Source: an uncultured Prochlorococcus sp.
GTDB lineage: Bacteria > Cyanobacteriota > Cyanobacteriia > PCC-6307 > Cyanobiaceae
DNA: 61,644 nucleotides
Direction of reading: 5' to 3'
Assembly: GCA_902565305.1 (NCBI GenBank)
Contig: CACFEJ010000007.1
Location: forward strand, 1 to 61,644
In this document: one piece after another, positions 36,954-47,676 of the stretch
Layout of the letters: every line of letters begins with the position of its first letter
Position numbering within the stretch: position 1 is the stretch's first letter
Notes under the pieces: generated by a model
What the model was told of the DNA's origin: nothing
The model's input: the letters and a program-made list of their open reading frames with translations, nothing else
Databases searched by the model: none
Translations under genes and position numbers: made by a program

Positions 36954-38756
36954 TTAATTTTGTAAATATCCTCTGGGAGTGAGAAATATTTCGTCAACTA
37001 AGGTTGTTTGAGAATTGCCAATAATAATAATTGATAACATATCAATCTCTTTAAAAGGAATAGTGTTTAAGGTAAAAAATTTTTTGGTTTGATTTTCTCT
37101 TCCTACTTGTCTAGCTAATAAAACTGGAGTATCACCATGCCTAGATTGTAAACATATATCTATTACACTTTTAAGCTGCCAATTTCTCTCAATGGATTGA
37201 GGATTAAATAAAGCTATTACAAAGTCGCCCAAAAGAGCTCCTTGAATTCTTTTTTCGATTAAAGACCATGGAGTTAATTTATCGCTTAAGCTTACTGAAC
37301 AAAAGTCATTCATTAGTGGTGCTCCACTAATTGCAGCAGCTAATTGAACACTACTTATACCTGGATGTACTTCAAAGTAAGGTCTATATTCTTTTTTGAT
37401 TTTTTGTAGTAATTCTAAAAGTAAACCTGCCATTCCATAAAATCCAGATTCACCTGAAGAAATTAAAGCCACTTTTATTCCTTCTTCAGCTAGTTTAATT
37501 GCTTTACTGCATCTCTCTTTTTCCTCAGTAAGTTTACTTTCAATTAAAACCTGATCATTCCTTTTTAAGGGTTTTATTAAATCTAAATACATTTTGTATC
37601 CAATCCAAACAGTACATCTTGAAAGTGCTTTTCTTGCATTATTGGTTAGGAAGGAGATATCACCGGGCCCACTTCCAATAATATGGATCTCACCATGGGT
37701 TGGATTGTATTGATTTTTTGATTCTGCTACAGCGATAGTTACTGCCCCAGATTGATTTTTGAAAATTTTTTTTTCTTTTATTAATTTTGATTCTTCCCCT
37801 GCTGCGAGTAAGCAAGAGGCTTCTGCTACAGAAGGTGTACCAATTTCCTTTTGCACGACATTTGATGGATTTGGAACAATTATTGTTGAAAGATCTTTTT
37901 TACTAAAAAACTTTATAGGCAAGTTTTTTTCTTCAGAAAGTTCTAAAATTCCTTTCTCATCTTTTTTTATATTTATAGTTGCAAATCCAGCAATTGATTG
38001 CTGCGATAAATTTCCTGACTCCAAAAGATTATTTAAAGAATTTGCTATTAATTCTTTGCTTGTATTTCTTTCACATCCAATGCCAATCCATAATACAGGC
38101 GGGTGCCAAGTTGTTCCATGATTTTCGAATATACTCACATGAAATGTTGAATCTGGTTTTTCAGTTTCTTTTTTATCAATTTGATTAATAATCTCAGCTG
38201 ATTCTGAAGTTTTCCATAAGCTATTTCCAGATAATTGTTTGCAAAATATTTCTTCGTTTTTAGCTTGTTTAATTACTAGTTTTGACCAATCGTTTATTTT
38301 GCCAGATCTTTTCCACCCCCATTGATTTCCAAATGCATCAAGATTTAAGAGGCTTTGATCATTGGAATTATTAGTTTCTATAATTTCGCCACCAAGTAAA
38401 TTAGCAATTTGACATGAAATATTTTGCGTATTTGACTGATGTAAGCCAATTAATGGAACTATCTTGGAACATTTGTTATCTATAACTATTACTCCTGGAT
38501 CTTGATCTTTAGAGGTTAAAAATGGATTTATTATGCGTATTGATGCAGCAATTGAACCTATAAAAATTATTAAATCTATCTTCGGCCATTTTTTTAGTAA
38601 TATTTCTCTAGGTTTTTGTACTTGAATAAGTTCATTTTCCTTTCCATCCTCTTTTGAAGAACCCGCAATATATATGTCTTTGACAAATTCGGTTTTTTTA
38701 AGCCTTTTTAAAATTTCTTTTGAATTATTAGATAGACCTATCGCAATGCCTTTCAA
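36954..38756 (-). CDS. cobJ: CbiG-CobJ fusion: cobalt-precorrin-5A hydrolase domain plus precorrin-3B C17-methyltransferase
   Basis: This 600-aa bifunctional enzyme belongs to the corrin ring-contraction part of cobalamin synthesis. Residues 1-about 345 are CbiG-like (N-terminal MKGIAIGLSNNSKEIL, GSIAASIRIINPFL; C-terminal WIGIGCERNTS and GTPSVAEASCLLAAG). Residues about 358-600 are a SAM-dependent tetrapyrrole methylase with IHIIGSGPGDISFLT, CTVWIGYKMYLDL, SSGESGFYGMAG and HPGISSVQLAAA, typical of CobJ/CbiH. Linking ring contraction with lactone opening fits an oxygen-independent CbiG route. Pseudocobalamin is essential in Prochlorococcus. Confidence 0.92.
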   Translation of the reverse strand: MKGIAIGLSNNSKEILKRLKKTEFVKDIYIAGSSKEDGKENELIQVQKPREILLKKWPKIDLIIFIGSIAASIRIINPFLTSKDQDPGVIVIDNKCSKIVPLIGLHQSNTQNISCQIANLLGGEIIETNNSNDQSLLNLDAFGNQWGWKRSGKINDWSKLVIKQAKNEEIFCKQLSGNSLWKTSESAEIINQIDKKETEKPDSTFHVSIFENHGTTWHPPVLWIGIGCERNTSKELIANSLNNLLESGNLSQQSIAGFATINIKKDEKGILELSEEKNLPIKFFSKKDLSTIIVPNPSNVVQKEIGTPSVAEASCLLAAGEESKLIKEKKIFKNQSGAVTIAVAESKNQYNPTHGEIHIIGSGPGDISFLTNNARKALSRCTVWIGYKMYLDLIKPLKRNDQVLIESKLTEEKERCSKAIKLAEEGIKVALISSGESGFYGMAGLLLELLQKIKKEYRPYFEVHPGISSVQLAAAISGAPLMNDFCSVSLSDKLTPWSLIEKRIQGALLGDFVIALFNPQSIERNWQLKSVIDICLQSRHGDTPVLLARQVGRENQTKKFFTLNTIPFKEIDMLSIIIIGNSQTTLVDEIFLTPRGYLQN

Positions 38757-39089
38757 ATTAGAAAATATTGATAGTAACTTTGAAATTATATCCTGTCGCT
38801 GGATTTAAAAATTTTCTTTGAAATATAAAAAAAAATTTAAGAAATTTATATAAATTTTGAGTAAAAATACTCATAATTTAGTCATAGACTAGAATTTTAC
38901 AAAATATTCATATAGTAACAATCATTAGAACATTTGTTACGTTAATGCATAACGAAAGAATCTTTGCCTTATTATTTTTGAAACGAATATCTAAAGTTCC
39001 GAAGGATTCGTTTTCTTGAACATTATCATTAAAAATAGGTTCAAGATCCGATCAATCGGCTTTAATGTCAATTATTTTCGAGGTGCTAG
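38757..39089. other. Divergent intergenic region cobJ / psaA with inverted repeats
   Basis: This 333-nt region with no gene must contain the psaA-psaB promoter and leader. I see three inverted repeats: GTAACA/TGTTAC (38915-38940), CGTTA/TAACG (38940-38954) and AAACGAAT/ATTCGTTT (38981-39013, 8 bp, 17-nt loop). The last two lie in what is probably the 5' leader. No HLR1-type direct repeat was recognised, and no T-run terminator. Confidence 0.5.
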
Positions 39090-41393
39090 ATGACCATCAG
39101 CCCACCAGAAAGTGGAGAAAAAAACAAAAAAGTTTTGGAAGATCCTGTCAAGGCCGATCCAAGACCTATTGATTTTGCCAAATTAGATAAGCCAGGATTC
39201 TGGTCAAGTAAATTATCTAAAGGTCCGAAAACTACAACTTGGATCTGGAATTTGCATGCTGATGCACATGATTTTGATGTGCATACAGGCGATGCTGAAG
39301 AAGCAACAAGAAAAATCTTTTCAGCTCATTTTGGACATCTTGCAGTCATTTTTATATGGATGAGTGCTGCATTTTTCCATGGAGCAAGATTTTCTAATTA
39401 CTCAGGTTGGTTAGCTGATCCAACTCATGTCAAACCAGGAGCTCAGCAAGTATGGGCAATCGTTGGTCAAGAAATGCTTAATGCTGACCTTGGTGCTAAC
39501 TACAACGGTATTCAAATTAGTTCAGGAATTTTCCACATGTGGCGAGCATGGGGAATCACTAATGAGAGTGAACTTATGGCTTTAGCAATAGGTGCTGTAG
39601 TAATGGCGGCGCTTATGCTTCATGCTGGAATTTTTCATTATCACAAAGCAGCTCCAAAAATGGAGTGGTTTCAAGATATTGAGTCTATGCTTAATCACCA
39701 CATAGCTGGTTTAGTAGGTTTAGGATCCCTAGCATGGGCTGGCCATTGTATTCATATCGGAGCTCCTACTGCAGCTCTCTTAGATGCAATTGATGCAGGC
39801 TCTCCCTTAGTTATTAATGGAAAAGAAATAGCAACTATTGCAGATATGCCTATGCCGCATCAACTCTGCGATCCACAAATTATCGGTCAGATATTTCCAG
39901 GATTAGCAAGTGGTACAGGTAATTTCTTTAGTTTAAATTGGTTAGCTTTCTCAGACTTCCTTACTTTCAAAGGTGGACTTAACCCTGTGACAGGAAGCTT
40001 GTGGATGACTGATGTTTCACATCATCATTTAGCTTTTGGTGTAATAGCGATAATTGGTGGTCATATGTACAGAACCAACTACGGTATTGGTCATAGTATG
40101 AAAGAAATATTAGATTCACAACAAGGAGACCCAATATTATTCCCTGCCCCTAAAGGTCATCAAGGTCTTTTTGAGTTCATGGCAGAAAGTAGACATGCTC
40201 AGCTATCAGTAAACCTAGCGATGCTTGGATCAATAAGCATACTTGTATCTCATCATATGTATGCGATGCCTCCATATCCTTATATAGCTACTGACTATAT
40301 GACGGTTCTTGGATTATTTACCCATCACATGTGGATCGGTGGATTATTCATAGTAGGAGCAGGCGCCCATGCGGGAATTGCAATGGTTAGAGATTACGAT
40401 CCAGCAAAACATATTGATAATGTTTTAGACAGAATTCTTAAGGCCAGAGATGCTTTAATCAGTCACTTGAACTGGGTTTGTATGTGGTTAGGATTCCATA
40501 GTTTTGGACTCTATATTCACAACGATACTATGAGAGCTTTGGGTAGACCCCAAGATATGTTTAGTGATTCTGCTATCCAACTTCAGCCAATCTTTGCTCA
40601 ATGGGTACAGAGTATCCAAGCATCTGCTGTTGGGACTTCCCTTTTAGCAGGTACTGCAGAAGCTTTACCTCACAAAGCTTTAAGTGAAGTATTTAATGGA
40701 AGTTTAGTAGAAGTTGGTGGAAAGGTAGCTATAGCGCCAATTCCACTAGGGACAGCTGATTTAATGATTCATCATATTCATGCTTTCCAAATCCATGTAA
40801 CTGTTTTGATACTTCTTAAAGGAGTTCTTTATGCAAGAAGTTCAAGGTTGATTCCTGACAAAGCTTCTTTAGGATTTAGATTCCCTTGTGATGGTCCTGG
40901 AAGAGGTGGTACATGTCAAGTTTCTTCATGGGATCATGTTTTCTTAGCTCTCTTCTGGATGTATAACTGTTTATCAATAGTTATTTTCCACTTCTCTTGG
41001 AAAATGCAGAGTGATGTTTGGGGACTTACTGGTGGTAATTTTGCACAAAGTTCAATTACTATCAATGGTTGGTTAAGAGATTTCCTCTGGGCTCAAGCTT
41101 CTCAAGTGTTAACAAGCTATGGTCAATCAATAAGTATGTACGGTTTGATGTTCTTGGGAGCCCACTTTATATGGGCGTTCAGTTTAATGTTCCTCTTCAG
41201 CGGAAGAGGATATTGGCAAGAATTGTTCGAATCAATTGTTTGGGCACACAATAAACTAAAGGTTGCACCAACCATTCAACCTCGAGCTCTATCTATCACT
41301 CAGGGACGTGCAGTAGGTGTTACACACTTCCTTGTAGGTGGTATAGCTACCACATGGGCCTTCTTCCATGCTCGCCTTTTCGGGCTGGGCTAA
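39090..41393 (+). CDS. psaA: Photosystem I P700 apoprotein A1
   Basis: This 767-aa, 11-helix thylakoid protein forms with PsaB the PSI core heterodimer binding P700, A0, A1 and the shared FX cluster. FX ligands are Cys600 and Cys609 in [12 protein letters not shown]. Many HxxxH-type histidines for chlorophyll are spread through the helices ([17 protein letters not shown]). It starts psaA-psaB, with only 27 nt between the genes. Confidence 0.99.
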   Translation: MTISPPESGEKNKKVLEDPVKADPRPIDFAKLDKPGFWSSKLSKGPKTTTWIWNLHADAHDFDVHTGDAEEATRKIFSAHFGHLAVIFIWMSAAFFHGARFSNYSGWLADPTHVKPGAQQVWAIVGQEMLNADLGANYNGIQISSGIFHMWRAWGITNESELMALAIGAVVMAALMLHAGIFHYHKAAPKMEWFQDIESMLNHHIAGLVGLGSLAWAGHCIHIGAPTAALLDAIDAGSPLVINGKEIATIADMPMPHQLCDPQIIGQIFPGLASGTGNFFSLNWLAFSDFLTFKGGLNPVTGSLWMTDVSHHHLAFGVIAIIGGHMYRTNYGIGHSMKEILDSQQGDPILFPAPKGHQGLFEFMAESRHAQLSVNLAMLGSISILVSHHMYAMPPYPYIATDYMTVLGLFTHHMWIGGLFIVGAGAHAGIAMVRDYDPAKHIDNVLDRILKARDALISHLNWVCMWLGFHSFGLYIHNDTMRALGRPQDMFSDSAIQLQPIFAQWVQSIQASAVGTSLLAGTAEALPHKALSEVFNGSLVEVGGKVAIAPIPLGTADLMIHHIHAFQIHVTVLILLKGVLYARSSRLIPDKASLGFRFPCDGPGRGGTCQVSSWDHVFLALFWMYNCLSIVIFHFSWKMQSDVWGLTGGNFAQSSITINGWLRDFLWAQASQVLTSYGQSISMYGLMFLGAHFIWAFSLMFLFSGRGYWQELFESIVWAHNKLKVAPTIQPRALSITQGRAVGVTHFLVGGIATTWAFFHARLFGLG

Positions 41394-41420
41394 TAACCTG
41401 AACTTCACCTTTTTAATTCA

Positions 41421-43649
41421 ATGGCAACAAAATTTCCATCATTTAACCAGGGTCTAGCTCAGGACCCCACCACCCGACGAATATGGTACGGAATAGCTAC
41501 TGCTCATGACTTTGAAAGTCATGACGGTATGACCGAAGAAAAACTTTATCAGAAGCTATTCTCTACACATTTTGGACATCTAGCAATAATTGCTCTCTGG
41601 GTAGCCGGTAACTTATTTCATATTGCTTGGCAAGGTAATTTTGAGCAATTTGTACTAGATCCAACTCATGTCCGCCCTATAGCTCATGCTATTTGGGACC
41701 CTCATTTTGGATCTGGCATAACAGAAGCAATGACACAAGCTGGAGCAAGCGGTCCAGTAAACATCGCTTATTCAGGTCTCTACCACTGGTGGTACACAAT
41801 TGGAATGAGAACTAACGAGCAACTCTTCCAAGCTTCAATATTCATGAGTATTTTGGCTTGTTGGACTCTATTTGCTGGTTGGTTACACTTACAGCCAAAA
41901 TTTAGACCTTCTTTAGCTTGGTTTAAAAATGCAGAGTCAAGATTAAATCATCATTTAGCTGTCTTATTTGGTTTTAGTAGTATTGCTTGGACAGGTCATT
42001 TGGTTCATGTCGCTATACCTGAATCAAGAGGTCAGCATGTAGGTTGGGATAACTGGTTAACAGTCCTTCCACACCCTGCAGGACTAACTCCTTTCTTTAC
42101 TTTAAACTGGGGAGCATATGCCCAAAATCCTGATTCTCTAGATCAAGTATTTGGAACAGCTGAGGGAGCTGGAACAGCTATCTTTACTTTCTTGGGTGGT
42201 CTTCATCCTCAAAGTGAAGCATTATGGCTTACTGATATTGCTCATCATCATATAGCGATTGGAACAGTTTTTGTAATTGCTGGTCATATGTATAGAAATA
42301 CCTTTGGTATTGGTCATAGCCTCAAAGAAATTACAGAAGCTCATAATACAAGACACCCTAATGATCCTCATAAAGGTAGTTTCGGAATAAACCACGATGG
42401 AATATATGAAACTGTAAATAATTCATTACATTTCCAACTAGGATTAGCATTAGCATCACTTGGTGTAGCAACTTCTCTTGTAGCTCAACATATGGGCGCA
42501 CTTCCTTCTTACGCTTTTATTGCTAGGGACTATACTACACAATCTGCCTTATATAGCCATCACCAGTACATAGCAATGTTCTTGATGGTTGGTGCATTTG
42601 CACATGGAGCCATTTTCTTTGTAAGAGATTATGATCCCGAATTAAATAAAGATAACGTATTAGCGAGAGTTCTTGGAACAAAGGAAGCTTTGATAAGTCA
42701 CCTTAGCTGGGTAACAATGTTGCTAGGATTCCATACCCTTGGAATTTATGTTCATAACGATGTTGTTGTAGCTTTTGGTAATCCTGAAAAGCAAATTTTA
42801 ATTGAGCCAGTATTTGCTCAATTCGTTCAAGCTGCTCAAGGTAAGATGATGTACGGCTTTAATGCTTTATTATCTGATCCTACAAGTTCAGCAAGTTTAG
42901 CTGCTAATTCATTACCAGGTAATCATTACTGGATGGATCTTATCAATAGACAAGATGCATTAAGTGCTTTCTTACCTATCGGGCCAGCAGATTTCTTAGT
43001 TCACCATGCTATCGCTTTAGGTCTTCATACAACGGCTTTAATCCTTATCAAAGGGGCACTTGATGCTAGAGGAACAAAATTAATTCCTGATAAGAAAGAT
43101 TTAGGTTATGCATTCCCTTGCGATGGACCTGGACGTGGAGGTACTTGTGATAGTTCATCTTGGGACGCTATGTACTTAGCTATGTTCTGGGCACTAAATT
43201 TACTAGCATGGGTAACTTTCTACTGGCATTGGAAACACTTAGCAATTTGGCAGGGTAACGTAGCACAATTTAACGAATCAGGAACTTATCTAATGGGTTG
43301 GTTCAGAGATTATCTCTGGTTAAACTCTGCTCAACTTATTAATGGATATAATCCATTTGGAGTAAATTCTTTATCTCCTTGGGCTTGGATGTTCCTATTC
43401 GGTCACTTAGTTTGGGCTACTGGTTTCATGTTCCTAATATCATGGCGTGGTTACTGGCAAGAGTTAATTGAAACATTAGTTTGGGCACATCAGCGTACTC
43501 CAATTGCTAACCTTGTTGGCTGGAGAGATAAGCCAGTTGCACTTTCAATTGTTCAAGCTAGATTAGTGGGACTAGCACATTTCACGATTGGAAACATACT
43601 TACATTTGGGGCATTTGTTATCGCATCCACTTCAGGTAAGTTTGGTTAA
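41421..43649 (+). CDS. psaB: Photosystem I P700 apoprotein A2
   Basis: This 742-aa partner of PsaA has FX ligands Cys567 and Cys576 in [12 protein letters not shown]. It begins [20 protein letters not shown] and ends with the conserved helix [23 protein letters not shown] strong intrinsic terminator follows 19 nt after the stop, so psaAB is a defined transcription unit. Confidence 0.99.
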   Translation: MATKFPSFNQGLAQDPTTRRIWYGIATAHDFESHDGMTEEKLYQKLFSTHFGHLAIIALWVAGNLFHIAWQGNFEQFVLDPTHVRPIAHAIWDPHFGSGITEAMTQAGASGPVNIAYSGLYHWWYTIGMRTNEQLFQASIFMSILACWTLFAGWLHLQPKFRPSLAWFKNAESRLNHHLAVLFGFSSIAWTGHLVHVAIPESRGQHVGWDNWLTVLPHPAGLTPFFTLNWGAYAQNPDSLDQVFGTAEGAGTAIFTFLGGLHPQSEALWLTDIAHHHIAIGTVFVIAGHMYRNTFGIGHSLKEITEAHNTRHPNDPHKGSFGINHDGIYETVNNSLHFQLGLALASLGVATSLVAQHMGALPSYAFIARDYTTQSALYSHHQYIAMFLMVGAFAHGAIFFVRDYDPELNKDNVLARVLGTKEALISHLSWVTMLLGFHTLGIYVHNDVVVAFGNPEKQILIEPVFAQFVQAAQGKMMYGFNALLSDPTSSASLAANSLPGNHYWMDLINRQDALSAFLPIGPADFLVHHAIALGLHTTALILIKGALDARGTKLIPDKKDLGYAFPCDGPGRGGTCDSSSWDAMYLAMFWALNLLAWVTFYWHWKHLAIWQGNVAQFNESGTYLMGWFRDYLWLNSAQLINGYNPFGVNSLSPWAWMFLFGHLVWATGFMFLISWRGYWQELIETLVWAHQRTPIANLVGWRDKPVALSIVQARLVGLAHFTIGNILTFGAFVIASTSGKFG

Positions 43650-43667
43650 ATTTCCCTAAAATAATTT

Positions 43668-43697
43668 AAATCACCACATTTGTGGTGATTTTTTTTG
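43668..43697 (+). terminator. Intrinsic terminator of psaAB
   Basis: AAATCACCACA (43668-43678) pairs perfectly with TGTGGTGATTT (43681-43691), and an eight-T run covers 43689-43696. This is the clearest rho-independent terminator in the window. Confidence 0.92.
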
Positions 43698-43752
43698 TTT
43701 AATTTTAATGTTCTAAATTAAGTTAAAATTGTGTAATTATTATTAAATATAA

Positions 43753-44715
43753 ATGTCAGATATAAAACAATTAATTTCTATTATCGTCCCTGTTTTCAAT
43801 GAAAGCGAGAGTATTGGTCTTTTATTGGATGAAGTTATAAATGTAATGTCTTCTCATAAATTTAATTTTGAATTGATTGTTGTAAACGATGGTTCTAAAG
43901 ATAATACTCATCAAGTATTAAAGCAACTAACTCTCAAAATTAAAGAGTTGTCAGTAATTTCTCTTCGCAAAAATTATGGTCAAACTGCAGCAATGTCAGC
44001 TGGCTTTGATAATTCTAAGGGCGATATTGTTATTACTTTGGATGGTGATTTACAGAATGATCCAAATGATATTCCTTTATTAATTTCAGAAATTAATAAT
44101 GGTTATGATTTAGTTTGTGGTTGGAGGTTTGATAGAAAAGATAAATTAATTAATAGAAAGATACCATCAAAAATAGCGAATAAGTTAATAGCTCACGTAA
44201 CAGGTTTGAAGTTGCATGACTATGGTTGCTCATTAAAAGCGTTTAAGAAAGAAATAATAGAAGATATAAAGTTATATGGGGAACTTCACAGGTTTTTGCC
44301 CGTTTTAGCAAATATTGAAGGTGCAAGAATCAAAGAAATTAAAGTAAATCATAGGAGCAGGCAATATGGATCTAGTAAATATGGTATTGATAGAACTTTT
44401 AGAGTTTTAATGGATTTACTAACTGTTTGGTTTATGACTAAATTTTTAACAAGACCGATGTATGGATTTGGTTTTGTTGGAATTATAAGTATTTTCTTTA
44501 GCCTTGCGATAAGTTCTTATTTGATAGTTTTAAAAATAATGGGTGAGGATATTGGAAATCGTCCGTTGCTGATGTTTGCATTAATATTAGGAATTGCTGG
44601 TGTTCAATTATTTAGCTTTGGATTATTGAGCGAACTTTTAATTAGGACATATCATGAAAGTCAAAGTCGTCCAATTTACAGAATTAGATCAATAAACAGT
44701 GCTAAGCAAAATTGA
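43753..44715 (+). CDS. GT2 family glycosyltransferase, DPM1/GtrB-like, membrane-anchored
   Basis: This 320-aa protein has GT-A fold motifs: IVPVFNESESI at 11-21, VVNDGSKDNT at 43-52 and the DxD motif TLDGDLQND (Asp97, Asp99). YGCSLKAFKKEI and the GELHRFLPVLA segment match polyprenyl-phosphate glycosyltransferases. Two C-terminal membrane helices (about 236-258 and 270-292) would anchor it. It probably makes a polyprenyl-phosphate sugar for envelope glycans. It converges on a small membrane protein gene 4 nt away. Confidence 0.9.
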   Translation: MSDIKQLISIIVPVFNESESIGLLLDEVINVMSSHKFNFELIVVNDGSKDNTHQVLKQLTLKIKELSVISLRKNYGQTAAMSAGFDNSKGDIVITLDGDLQNDPNDIPLLISEINNGYDLVCGWRFDRKDKLINRKIPSKIANKLIAHVTGLKLHDYGCSLKAFKKEIIEDIKLYGELHRFLPVLANIEGARIKEIKVNHRSRQYGSSKYGIDRTFRVLMDLLTVWFMTKFLTRPMYGFGFVGIISIFFSLAISSYLIVLKIMGEDIGNRPLLMFALILGIAGVQLFSFGLLSELLIRTYHESQSRPIYRIRSINSAKQN

Positions 44716-44719
44716 TTGT

Positions 44720-45112
44720 TTACTTGAACTGTCTTATTAATAAAGCTGAAATTTCAACGACTTCAGGAGAAATATCTCTTAAGCCTTTTCGTAAAATTGG
44801 TAATGTTGATTTATCAGCCAATTCTTCCGCAATTTTTAATGCCTTTAATTTATTTTCTGTATCACCCTGAAAAAGACTAATCATTTTATTTCTTTGAGAA
44901 CTTTTATAAAATACTGAGTACTTTTTTTCTTCGTGATTGTATAGATAACTATTTTTTTTAGATAGAAATTTATTATTACTTTTTTTATTTTTCTTTAATT
45001 TAATAGAATTTAAATTGCTTGGATTTATTAACTTTTTAAAGCTTCTTTTTTTAAAAACTAGAAGTAATATTCCTATAAAAATAATAAGTAAAATTGCGAA
45101 AAAATTTAACAT
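44720..45112 (-). CDS. Small single-pass membrane protein with HEAT-like C-terminus, function unknown
   Basis: This 130-aa protein has an N-terminal hydrophobic helix (residues 3-20), a very Lys/Ser/Asn-rich linker (21-75), and a helical C-terminus (82-130: ENKLKALKIAEELADKST, then PEVVEISALLIRQFK) that looks like one or two HEAT-type helical repeats. I do not recognise a named family. Codon and base use match the neighbours. Confidence 0.7.
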   Translation of the reverse strand: MLNFFAILLIIFIGILLLVFKKRSFKKLINPSNLNSIKLKKNKKSNNKFLSKKNSYLYNHEEKKYSVFYKSSQRNKMISLFQGDTENKLKALKIAEELADKSTLPILRKGLRDISPEVVEISALLIRQFK

Positions 45113-45204
45113 GTAAAAAGTTAATAATTTTTATATCATCCAGTAATAAAATTAACATTATTTGGTTGATAAATACTAAAGTGTTTAAAGATGTTTAAAG
45201 AACT

Positions 45205-45318
45205 ATGCCATCTGATTTACCAAGTCTTTTACCCTCAATTTTTGTTCCATTAATTGGTATAGCAATGCCTGCTGTTTTTATCGTATTGATTGGAAGATTA
45301 ATTACAGCAACTGAATAA
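45205..45318 (+). CDS. psaI: Photosystem I subunit VIII
   Basis: This 37-aa single-helix protein begins MPSDLPSLLPSIFVPLIGIA and is almost all one membrane span, ending GRLITATE. The motif LPSIFVPLIGxxxPA is diagnostic of PsaI, which stabilises PsaL at the trimerisation face. It is directly followed by psaL (27 nt), an operon arrangement seen in other cyanobacteria. Confidence 0.95.
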   Translation: MPSDLPSLLPSIFVPLIGIAMPAVFIVLIGRLITATE

Positions 45319-45345
45319 ATTATCAAACACCTAACTATTAAAAAA

Positions 45346-45945
45346 ATGAGCGACTTTCAAAAATCATTCTCTGAATCAACAAGTTCTATTAAGTTTGATG
45401 AGAAATACATAGACACTTCTGTACAACCAAACGATATTGGCGTAGCAGAACAATGGGCAGTAAAAACAGTTGCTGATCCTTGTGTTGGTAATTTAGCTAC
45501 TCCAGTTAATAGTGGTTATTTTACAAAAGCCTTTATAAATAATTTACCTTTTTACAGAGAAGGTATTTCCCCTAATTTTAGAGGTTTAGAAACTGGCGCA
45601 GCTTTTGGATATCTTCTATACGGACCTTTCACTATGACTGGCCCATTAAGAAATTCTGAATTTGCTTTAACAGCTGGACTACTCGCTACTATTGGAGCTG
45701 TTCATATTTTGACAGCACTTTTTGTTTTATACAATGCACCTGGTAAAGCACCTAATGTTCAACCTCCAGATGCGACTGTTAATAATCCGCCAAAGGACTT
45801 ATTTACAAGAGCTGGTTGGGCTGATTTTACAAGTGGATTTTGGTTAGGAGGATGTGGAGGAGCTGTTTTTGCTTGGTTACTTGTTGGGACATTACACTTA
45901 GATACCATAATGCCAATCATTAAAAATATTTGGACTGCTGGTTAA
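45346..45945 (+). CDS. psaL: Photosystem I subunit XI
   Basis: This 199-aa protein drives PSI oligomer formation. The conserved [20 protein letters not shown] segment and the [18 protein letters not shown] helix start are present, with three membrane helices. A roughly 45-residue N-terminal stromal extension is longer than in many freshwater PsaL. It is cotranscribed with psaI. It converges on the NlpC/P60 gene. Confidence 0.97.
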   Translation: MSDFQKSFSESTSSIKFDEKYIDTSVQPNDIGVAEQWAVKTVADPCVGNLATPVNSGYFTKAFINNLPFYREGISPNFRGLETGAAFGYLLYGPFTMTGPLRNSEFALTAGLLATIGAVHILTALFVLYNAPGKAPNVQPPDATVNNPPKDLFTRAGWADFTSGFWLGGCGGAVFAWLLVGTLHLDTIMPIIKNIWTAG

Positions 45946-46009
45946 TTTCCAAATAAAAGAATAAGTAATATTTTAATTTAATTTAAAATTTTAATGTGAG
46001 CTCTATTAA

Positions 46010-46768
46010 TTAACGTATAGTGCGGTCCCATCTATAATTTCTAACTACTCTTCCTGCAGACATAAGTTTAGATTTATAATGCAATGAGATTTTATCATTA
46101 GACTTTTTTAGGGTATCTAATCCTATTCCATTTCTACCAAAATCCATTCCAGAGCTATGGTAATAGAATCCGTCTCCTTTATAGATTCCAATATGATCAC
46201 ACTTTTCTTCATTTCCAAAAAATAAAAGATCACCAGGTCGTAGAGCCGCATACGATTCTTTGTAATAAAAAAGGTGCTTACAAAAACTTTTTATTTGAAA
46301 AGAGTCTCGAGGTATATAAATTTGATGCTTTAAAAAAGCAGTCTGAATTAATCCAGAACAATCAAAATTGGGTCCTAATGTACCTCCCCAAAGATATTCA
46401 TTATTTAACTCAGATTGATCCTTGATCCATTTTAAAATTGAGTTAACTTTATCTTTTATAAAGATTTGTTCATTTTCTAGACTGTTATTTTTTTTGAATT
46501 CGTATTTCTCAATAATTAATCCATTTAAATTGATCCAACAGACGTAACCATCTTCATATAGTTGAACTAGTATTCTTGAAAATTTATGGTTGTTTTGATA
46601 AATATTTGGATAAATAAGCCTAAAAATTCTATTTTTAAATATTTCAGTAACTAATTTATCTTCTGTTTCATTTTGATATCCCGAAATATTAACTTTTAAT
46701 TTCCACCAAATTGTTTTTGAAAAATTAGTTTGTTTAAATAGTGAGATAGGATTTTTATAATTTTCCAT
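46010..46768 (-). CDS. NlpC/P60 family cysteine peptidase with N-terminal SH3-like domain
   Basis: This 252-aa protein has N-terminal residues (about 20-95) resembling the SH3b part of cyanobacterial gamma-D-glutamyl-diamino-acid endopeptidases. The C-terminal NlpC/P60 domain has catalytic Cys137 in NFDCSGL, His192 in DHIGIY and His204 in FYYHSS, with LRPGDLLFF between. It likely cleaves peptidoglycan stem peptides. No signal peptide is visible, so it may act on recycled muropeptides in the cytoplasm. Its start codon is 3 nt from that of the divergent serine hydrolase. Confidence 0.9.
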   Translation of the reverse strand: MENYKNPISLFKQTNFSKTIWWKLKVNISGYQNETEDKLVTEIFKNRIFRLIYPNIYQNNHKFSRILVQLYEDGYVCWINLNGLIIEKYEFKKNNSLENEQIFIKDKVNSILKWIKDQSELNNEYLWGGTLGPNFDCSGLIQTAFLKHQIYIPRDSFQIKSFCKHLFYYKESYAALRPGDLLFFGNEEKCDHIGIYKGDGFYYHSSGMDFGRNGIGLDTLKKSNDKISLHYKSKLMSAGRVVRNYRWDRTIR

Positions 46769-46771
46769 ACA

Positions 46772-47674
46772 ATGTCCTTTTACTATTTAAGTGAAGAGAT
46801 GGGTCTAGCCTTAAATGACATTTTAGGGAGAGTATGCTCTTATAATAAAGATTTTTCAAGTGAAGATATAGCCATAACTTGGATTAATTATAAAAGTGGA
46901 AATAAAGGTGTATTTAAAGGTTGTGGCACTGGCATAAATAATAAAAAAATGGTTTACCCTGCCAGCATAGTCAAGTTGGTTTATGGTCTTGCTACATATT
47001 ATTGGATTAAAAAAGGAATTTTATTATTATCGGATGAAATTATTGATGCTGTAAGGAAAATGTTATCTTTCTCAAGTAATAATGCAACAAGCTTCTTAAT
47101 TGATTTGCTTACTGGAACAACAAGTGGACCTTGTATTGAGGGCGAATCATGGGAAAATTGGAAATATCAAAGAAGTATAATAAACGATTGGCTACATGAT
47201 TTACATTGGGAGGAATTGAGTGGTTTAAATTGCTGTCAGAAGACCTGGGATGATGGACCATTTGGTCGTGAAAAAGAATTTTATGGACATAATAATAAAA
47301 ATAGAAACGCTATGAATTCTGATTCGGCTGCAAGGGTTTTGGAGGAAATTATGATTCATATTGATTATCAAAAAAATGATTTAAATTTACGAAGTTTTTT
47401 AAAAAGAAATTTAGATAAAGTTGTTCTTAAAAGCGATTCTCTTAATCAAATAGATGGTTTTTTGGGTGCAGGCTTACCAGAAAGCATTAATCTTTGGAGT
47501 AAAGCAGGCTTAATGTCAGAAGTTAGACATGATTCTGCTTGGTGGACTAATAGTCAATCTCTACACACTTTATTAGTTGTTTTTTGTGATGGTGAAAAAT
47601 ATTCTAAAGATTCTTCTCTCTTACCATTAATATCAAAAGAAGTATATGAATTTAATAAAAAATATACTATTTAG
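46772..47674 (+). CDS. Serine hydrolase of the beta-lactamase/penicillin-binding fold
   Basis: This 300-aa protein has the SxxK motif in YPASIVKLVYG (Ser65, Lys68), an SxN-like SSNNATS at about 96-102 and a KAG in place of KTG in LWSKAGLMSEVRHDSAWW. The order matches class A beta-lactamase-like enzymes, but no signal peptide is seen, so a resistance role is unlikely. Pairing with the divergent NlpC/P60 enzyme suggests cell-wall recycling or muropeptide processing. Alternative starts are the Met codons at residues 10 and 61; the latter would lie just before SxxK. Confidence 0.82.
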   Translation: MSFYYLSEEMGLALNDILGRVCSYNKDFSSEDIAITWINYKSGNKGVFKGCGTGINNKKMVYPASIVKLVYGLATYYWIKKGILLLSDEIIDAVRKMLSFSSNNATSFLIDLLTGTTSGPCIEGESWENWKYQRSIINDWLHDLHWEELSGLNCCQKTWDDGPFGREKEFYGHNNKNRNAMNSDSAARVLEEIMIHIDYQKNDLNLRSFLKRNLDKVVLKSDSLNQIDGFLGAGLPESINLWSKAGLMSEVRHDSAWWTNSQSLHTLLVVFCDGEKYSKDSSLLPLISKEVYEFNKKYTI

Positions 47675-47676
47675 GA

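Noticed and set aside
37759-38121. 120-aa open frame antisense to the CbiG-CobJ gene
   Set aside because: Shadow of a conserved coding region; no family resemblance and no initiation signal.
38757-39089. HLR1-type light-response repeat before psaA
   Set aside because: Only single TTACA-like elements occur; the required direct repeat at correct spacing is missing.
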